This document shows positions 63,601 through 64,000 of a stretch of 64,000 nt of DNA, piece after piece. Under the pieces are notes generated by a model that worked only from the letters and a program-made list of their open reading frames with translations, had not been told where the DNA came from and searched no databases. The position numbers and the translations under genes were made by a program. Every line of letters starts with the position of its first letter. Positions within the stretch are counted from its first letter, which is position 1. This DNA is from Siphlonurus alternatus (taxonomy: Eukaryota > Arthropoda > Insecta > Ephemeroptera > Siphlonuridae), in NCBI GenBank assembly GCA_949825025.1, contig OX463779.1:33800203-33864202 (forward strand), in the 5' to 3' direction.

Positions 63601-63804
63601 GTTCTGGAGAGTCTCATGGAATTCCATAGCCTTCTCCATGGCGTCAATCAGGTTCTCCTCTCGTCTTGCATAGAGAGCCGTGATATTGTCCCATGCAGAG
63701 TCAAGGTCCTCCATGTGTTTCTTGACCTCGGGTTTGTCTGGCTCTCCACACATCTTCATGAGGCTCTGGCCTGTTTGACGGACCTGCTCTACCTCGGGTT
63801 TTGT
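39973..63804 (-). CDS. MACF1: Spectraplakin (MACF1/dystonin/Shot ortholog), 3' portion, 28 exons
   Basis: Spectraplakins are giant cytolinkers joining actin to microtubules. Only the C-terminal part is in the window; the gene continues beyond 64000. The 28 exons I placed use GT-AG sites, keep phase throughout and sum to 4,656 nt, ending in TAA at 39973-39975. Domain order: about eight spectrin repeats (codons 1-913); a linker of three small exons; a pre-EF helix (to 1035); two EF-hands (about 1036-1110); GAS2 domain (about 1125-1215); and a Ser/Gly/Arg/Pro tail with six SxIP motifs. Segments such as [39 protein letters not shown] and [10 protein letters not shown] match what I know of vertebrate MACF1/dystonin closely. 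Exon GC content is far above that of the introns. Confidence 0.96.
41356..41406 (-). CDS. MACF1: Spectraplakin SxIP cassette exon 5 (51 nt, phase 2-2)
   Basis: Acceptor CTCCTTGCAG, donor GTACAT. Encodes [20 protein letters not shown] is at 41376-41387. The frame stays open upstream through the acceptor ([20 protein letters not shown]), so a longer version using a more distal acceptor is conceivable. Confidence 0.85.
41697..42089. mobile_element. TTAA-flanked foldback MITE, family C, copy 2 (intronic)
   Basis: TTAA at 41693-41696 and 42090-42093. The ends GGTAGAGATAACGCCGAACA and the complement of TGTTCGGTGTTATCTCTACC are near-perfect inverted repeats, and the arms extend to the centre near TCTCCATGGGAAAG. 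It sits between SxIP cassette exons 4 and 5. Related to 32042-32466. Confidence 0.93.
42434..42490 (-). CDS. MACF1: Spectraplakin SxIP cassette exon 4 (57 nt, phase 2-2)
   Basis: Acceptor CAAACCAG, donor GTTTGT. Encodes [22 protein letters not shown] is at 42454-42465. A poly(A/T) tract at 42558-42596 lies in the intron upstream of it on the coding strand. Confidence 0.78.
42840..43143. mobile_element. Palindromic MITE, family D, copy 2 (intronic)
   Basis: Same terminal GGAGTATTGACCTCA arms, AT flanks (42838-42839, 43144-43145) and CRE-bearing core as the copy at 10881-11199. One CRE is intact (42957-42964); the other is changed to TGACATCA. It lies in the intron between SxIP cassette exons 3 and 4. 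Confidence 0.93.
43488..43541 (-). CDS. MACF1: Spectraplakin SxIP cassette exon 3 (54 nt, phase 2-2)
   Basis: Acceptor GCAACTTCAG, donor GTAGTT. Encodes [21 protein letters not shown] is at 43511-43522. Its core SNIPVL is shared with cassette exon 5, suggesting exon duplication. Confidence 0.85.
43737..43811 (-). CDS. MACF1: Spectraplakin SxIP cassette exon 2 (75 nt, phase 2-2)
   Basis: Acceptor CTTGGATTAG, donor GTAAAA. Encodes [20 protein letters not shown] and ASCP. SKIP is at 43799-43810, directly at the exon start after the split Arg. The donor is weaker than those of its neighbours. Confidence 0.78.
44391..44456 (-). CDS. MACF1: Spectraplakin SxIP cassette exon 1 (66 nt, phase 2-2)
   Basis: Acceptor GAAATTGCAG, donor GTAACT. 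Encodes [20 protein letters not shown] plus Ile, with split Arg codons at both ends. SSIP is at 44414-44425. Length divisible by three and equal phases make it skippable. Confidence 0.85.
   Translation of the reverse strand, partial: EWCDAESNVSIQYSFPRRTGH
44828..44996 (-). CDS. MACF1: Spectraplakin tail exon with SRIP motif
   Basis: Acceptor TATTTTTAG, donor GTAGGA. 169 nt, phase 1 in, 2 out. Encodes [19 protein letters not shown], then [11 protein letters not shown] and [21 protein letters not shown] at 44968-44985 is a canonical SxIP motif in a basic, Ser/Pro context, the type that binds the EB1 homology domain. Confidence 0.92.
45337..45438 (-). CDS. MACF1: Spectraplakin tail exon, GSR repeats
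   Basis: Acceptor GTGATGACAG, donor GTGAGA. 102 nt, phase 1-1. Encodes [20 protein letters not shown] then [13 protein letters not shown]. The repeated GSR/PSR units are a spectraplakin tail feature linked in the family to microtubule binding. Confidence 0.92.
45783..45940. mobile_element. Foldback element abutting a splice donor
   Basis: Arms of about 70 bp (ATTCCAATGTGCTTTTTTTC..TCATACAAGTACAAGTATAA..GCGTTCGAAAGAAA and complement) surround a 14-nt loop. It lies in the intron starting about 10 nt after the 45950 exon end. In the pre-mRNA it would form a stable stem immediately downstream of the 5' splice site. Only a few mismatches separate the arms. Confidence 0.88.
45950..46118 (-). CDS. 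MACF1: Spectraplakin tail exon, Ser/Arg-rich
   Basis: Acceptor GTGGTCGTAG, donor GTATAT. 169 nt, phase 0 in, 1 out. Encodes [55 protein letters not shown]. The donor is followed within about 10 nt by a perfect foldback (45783-45940). Confidence 0.88.
49245..49417 (-). CDS. MACF1: Spectraplakin exon: end of GAS2 and start of tail
   Basis: Acceptor GCGCCCCCCAG, donor GTGCGA. 173 nt, phase 1 in, 0 out. [20 protein letters not shown] closes the GAS2 domain. The Ser/Pro/Gly-rich tail then starts ([20 protein letters not shown]). The preceding intron is 2.8 kb and holds a 133-bp foldback. Confidence 0.96.
50167..50299. mobile_element. Small foldback (family G) in spectraplakin intron
   Basis: CGTCACCTCAGAATGCAAAT..CACGTAACTACAAAAAAAATTG and its complement form arms of about 50 bp around a ~35-nt loop. 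Non-coding. It lies in the 2.8-kb intron inside the GAS2-coding region. Confidence 0.8.
52218..52335 (-). CDS. MACF1: Spectraplakin exon: GAS2 domain core
   Basis: Acceptor TTGTCATAG, donor GTAAGT. 118 nt, phase 0 in, 1 out. [20 protein letters not shown] then [19 protein letters not shown], nearly identical to vertebrate GAS2 domains of this family. This zinc-dependent fold binds microtubule lattices. Confidence 0.97.
52510..52739 (-). CDS. MACF1: Spectraplakin exon: EF-hand 2 and start of GAS2
   Basis: Acceptor TTCGTTGCAG, donor GTGAGT. 230 nt, phase 1 in, 0 out. [15 protein letters not shown] precedes the loop [12 protein letters not shown], a canonical spacing with Glu at position 12. 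DADKI-like [20 protein letters not shown] begins the GAS2 domain with its Cys pair, then [13 protein letters not shown]. Confidence 0.96.
52937..53054 (-). CDS. MACF1: Spectraplakin exon: EF-hand 1
   Basis: Acceptor GCTCCGCAG, donor GTAAGT. 118 nt, phase 0 in, 1 out. [19 protein letters not shown] leads into the loop [12 protein letters not shown], which has calcium ligands at positions 1, 3 and 5 and Asp in place of the usual Glu at position 12. Then FIDGIMKT. Confidence 0.95.
53347..53515 (-). CDS. MACF1: Spectraplakin exon: pre-EF helical region
   Basis: Acceptor TGGTTGCAG, donor GTGAGT. 169 nt, phase 2 in, 0 out. Reads [36 protein letters not shown] and [10 protein letters not shown]. 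It matches the conserved MACF1/DST segment directly before the EF-hands. Confidence 0.95.
54039..54107 (-). CDS. MACF1: Spectraplakin linker cassette exon 3 (69 nt, phase 2-2)
   Basis: Acceptor AGTCGTGCAAG, donor GTTAGC. Encodes [20 protein letters not shown] then PKG. Symmetric phases. Third member of the linker series between the rod and the EF-hands. Confidence 0.8.
54521..54574 (-). CDS. MACF1: Spectraplakin linker cassette exon 2 (54 nt, phase 2-2)
   Basis: Acceptor GTCCTGTAG, donor GTTAGC. Encodes [18 protein letters not shown]. Symmetric phases, so it can be skipped without a frameshift. Confidence 0.8.
54937..55011 (-). CDS. MACF1: Spectraplakin linker cassette exon 1 (75 nt, phase 2-2)
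   Basis: Acceptor GCGGTGTAG, donor GTATGC. Encodes [20 protein letters not shown] and GRRS. Charged and Ser-rich with no fold expected. Its length is divisible by three and both phases are 2, so skipping keeps the frame. Confidence 0.8.
55427..55728 (-). CDS. MACF1: Spectraplakin exon: last spectrin repeat plus basic linker
   Basis: Acceptor ATGTTTTAG, donor GTGAGT. 302 nt, phase 0 in, 2 out. Reads [56 protein letters not shown]. It ends in a basic, Pro/Ser-rich linker ([13 protein letters not shown]). Confidence 0.95.
56159..56321 (-). CDS. MACF1: Spectraplakin exon: spectrin repeat
   Basis: Acceptor ATGTTTGCAG, donor GTGAGG. 163 nt, phase 2 in, 0 out. Reads [20 protein letters not shown], then [20 protein letters not shown], then [10 protein letters not shown]. 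The [11 protein letters not shown] stretch is a spectraplakin signature near the end of the rod. Confidence 0.96.
56561..56691 (-). CDS. MACF1: Spectraplakin exon: spectrin repeat
   Basis: Acceptor CTGTCCCCAG, donor GTGAGC. 131 nt, phase 0 in, 2 out. Reads [39 protein letters not shown] and EEHA. Confidence 0.94.
56922..57119 (-). CDS. MACF1: Spectraplakin exon: spectrin repeat
   Basis: Acceptor GTATGTTGCAG, donor GTGAGA. 198 nt, phase 0-0. Reads [35 protein letters not shown] and RLEEALKE. Confidence 0.94.
57314..57473 (-). CDS. MACF1: Spectraplakin exon: spectrin repeat
   Basis: Acceptor TTGTGTACAG, donor GTACCA. 160 nt, phase 2 in, 0 out. Reads [32 protein letters not shown] and [18 protein letters not shown]. 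Confidence 0.95.
57747..58048 (-). CDS. MACF1: Spectraplakin exon: spectrin repeat
   Basis: Acceptor TTATTTAG, donor GTAAGT. 302 nt, phase 0 in, 2 out. Reads [40 protein letters not shown] and [14 protein letters not shown]. Confidence 0.95.
58372..58668 (-). CDS. MACF1: Spectraplakin exon: spectrin repeat
   Basis: Acceptor GCCCTTACAG, donor GTATGA. 297 nt, phase 0-0. Contains the strongly conserved block [20 protein letters not shown] followed by [15 protein letters not shown]. Confidence 0.96.
58893..59117 (-). CDS. MACF1: Spectraplakin exon: spectrin repeat
   Basis: Acceptor TTTATTGCAG, donor GTCAGA. 225 nt, phase 0-0. Reads [36 protein letters not shown] and [10 protein letters not shown]. 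The intron before it holds a 1.6-kb hAT-like element. Confidence 0.94.
59328..60903. mobile_element. hAT-like non-autonomous transposon (intronic)
   Basis: Terminal inverted repeat CAGTGGTGAAAGTA on the left and TACTTTCACCACTG on the right. A perfect 8-bp target duplication CTCTTGTC flanks it (59320-59327 and 60904-60911). Subterminal GCGCACTGGTAAGA occurs in direct orientation at both ends. The interior is AT-rich with no transposase. An 8-bp duplication and CAG termini are characteristic of hAT elements. Confidence 0.93.
61016..61345 (-). CDS. MACF1: Spectraplakin exon: spectrin repeat
   Basis: Acceptor TATCCACAG, donor GTCAGT. 330 nt, phase 0-0, one whole repeat length. Reads [47 protein letters not shown] and [19 protein letters not shown]. 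Confidence 0.95.
61582..61855 (-). CDS. MACF1: Spectraplakin exon: spectrin repeat
   Basis: Acceptor CACCAACAG, donor GTACAG. 274 nt, phase 2 in, 0 out. Reads [45 protein letters not shown] and [17 protein letters not shown], closely like the MACF1 rod. Confidence 0.95.
62041..62364. mobile_element. Palindromic MITE, family D, copy 3 (intronic)
   Basis: Same arms and AT flanks (62039-62040 and 62365-62366) as the copies at 10.9 and 42.8 kb. The asymmetric core is in the opposite orientation, meaning the element inserted the other way round. TGACGTCA is at 62169-62176. Confidence 0.93.
62931..62942 (-). CDS. MACF1: Possible 12-nt microexon of spectraplakin
   Basis: A pyrimidine-rich tract and CAACTCAACAG acceptor precede AGCGCTGCGAAG, followed by GCAAGT, a GC-type donor that otherwise fits the consensus. 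Inserted between the exons at 63449 and 61855 it keeps phase 2-2 and adds four residues. Vertebrate relatives, as I recall them, join the flanking exons directly, so this is only a candidate alternative exon. Confidence 0.3.
63449..63804 (-). CDS. MACF1: Spectraplakin exon: spectrin repeat
   Basis: Acceptor TTGCAG before ACAAAACCC, donor GTGAGA. 356 nt, enters in phase 0, leaves in phase 2. Reads [33 protein letters not shown] and ends VEALN plus a split Arg. The Trp in helix A position (SAWDNI) is typical of a spectrin repeat. Confidence 0.93.
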
Positions 63805-64000
63805 CTGCAACAGGACACACAATTAGTCATAGGATACTAGTGTAGAGATTCATTAGCATTAATATTATTATAATTTTTTTCCCATTCTATAATCATACTT
63901 CCCCCCATTTCAAAATAGTTTTACTAAAATGTTTAAAATAATTAAGTCCTTATAAGAATATTTTTTAGGAACCCATTTATTGCAAGCAGCTATATCAAAT

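Noticed and set aside
55387..63840. Plus-strand ORFs opposite the spectraplakin exons
   Set aside because: They are shadows of the GC-rich minus-strand exons, end at the same boundaries and have no independent motif or splice sites.

Overview
The window looks like an AT-rich (roughly 70%) genome of a non-vertebrate animal. Evidence: spliced GT-AG genes, an animal-specific spectraplakin, non-LTR retrotransposons, 5S-derived SINE-like repeats, many foldback MITEs and very long (TA)n tracts. I lean to an early-branching lineage such as a sponge or cnidarian, but nothing here proves it. Exon codon use is much more GC-rich than the surrounding DNA.

Right third (about 39.97-64 kb, minus strand): the 3' part of one gene, a MACF1/dystonin/Shot-type spectraplakin. 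I could place 28 exons with splice sites. They join without a frame break into 4,656 nt (1,551 codons plus stop). In order they encode about eight spectrin repeats, three small basic/Ser-rich phase 2-2 linker exons, a pre-EF helix, two EF-hands, the GAS2 microtubule-binding domain, and a Ser/Gly/Arg/Pro tail. The tail carries six SxIP (EB1-binding type) motifs. Five of them sit one per exon in five consecutive small symmetric exons (51-75 nt, all phase 2-2), a modular array that I consider the most interesting observation in the window. Introns of this gene hold a hAT-like element with a perfect 8-bp target duplication, several foldback MITEs, and one hairpin that starts about 10 nt from a splice donor.

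Middle (about 25-39 kb): a long but 5'-truncated LINE with intact reverse transcriptase motifs (25.8-28.5 kb), a 5S-headed SINE, a short intronless gene for a 166-residue beta-solenoid-like protein (32.9-33.4 kb), a hAT-like element holding a nested, recent 5'-truncated retrocopy flanked by a 12-bp duplication, and several TTAA-flanked MITEs.

Left (about 1-25 kb): no convincing host protein gene. It contains minisatellites, (TA)n tracts, a LINE tail interrupted by two nested MITEs that can be peeled away to recover the reading frame, a tandem foldback, 5S-derived SINEs, a tRNA-Trp-like sequence with a broken acceptor stem, a 1.55-kb inverted-repeat transposon with subterminal repeats, and a 2.8-kb element built from arrays of the palindrome CAAGATCTTG. 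GC-richer islands with perfect TGACGTCA (CRE) palindromes are scattered through this part and also occur inside two MITE families.
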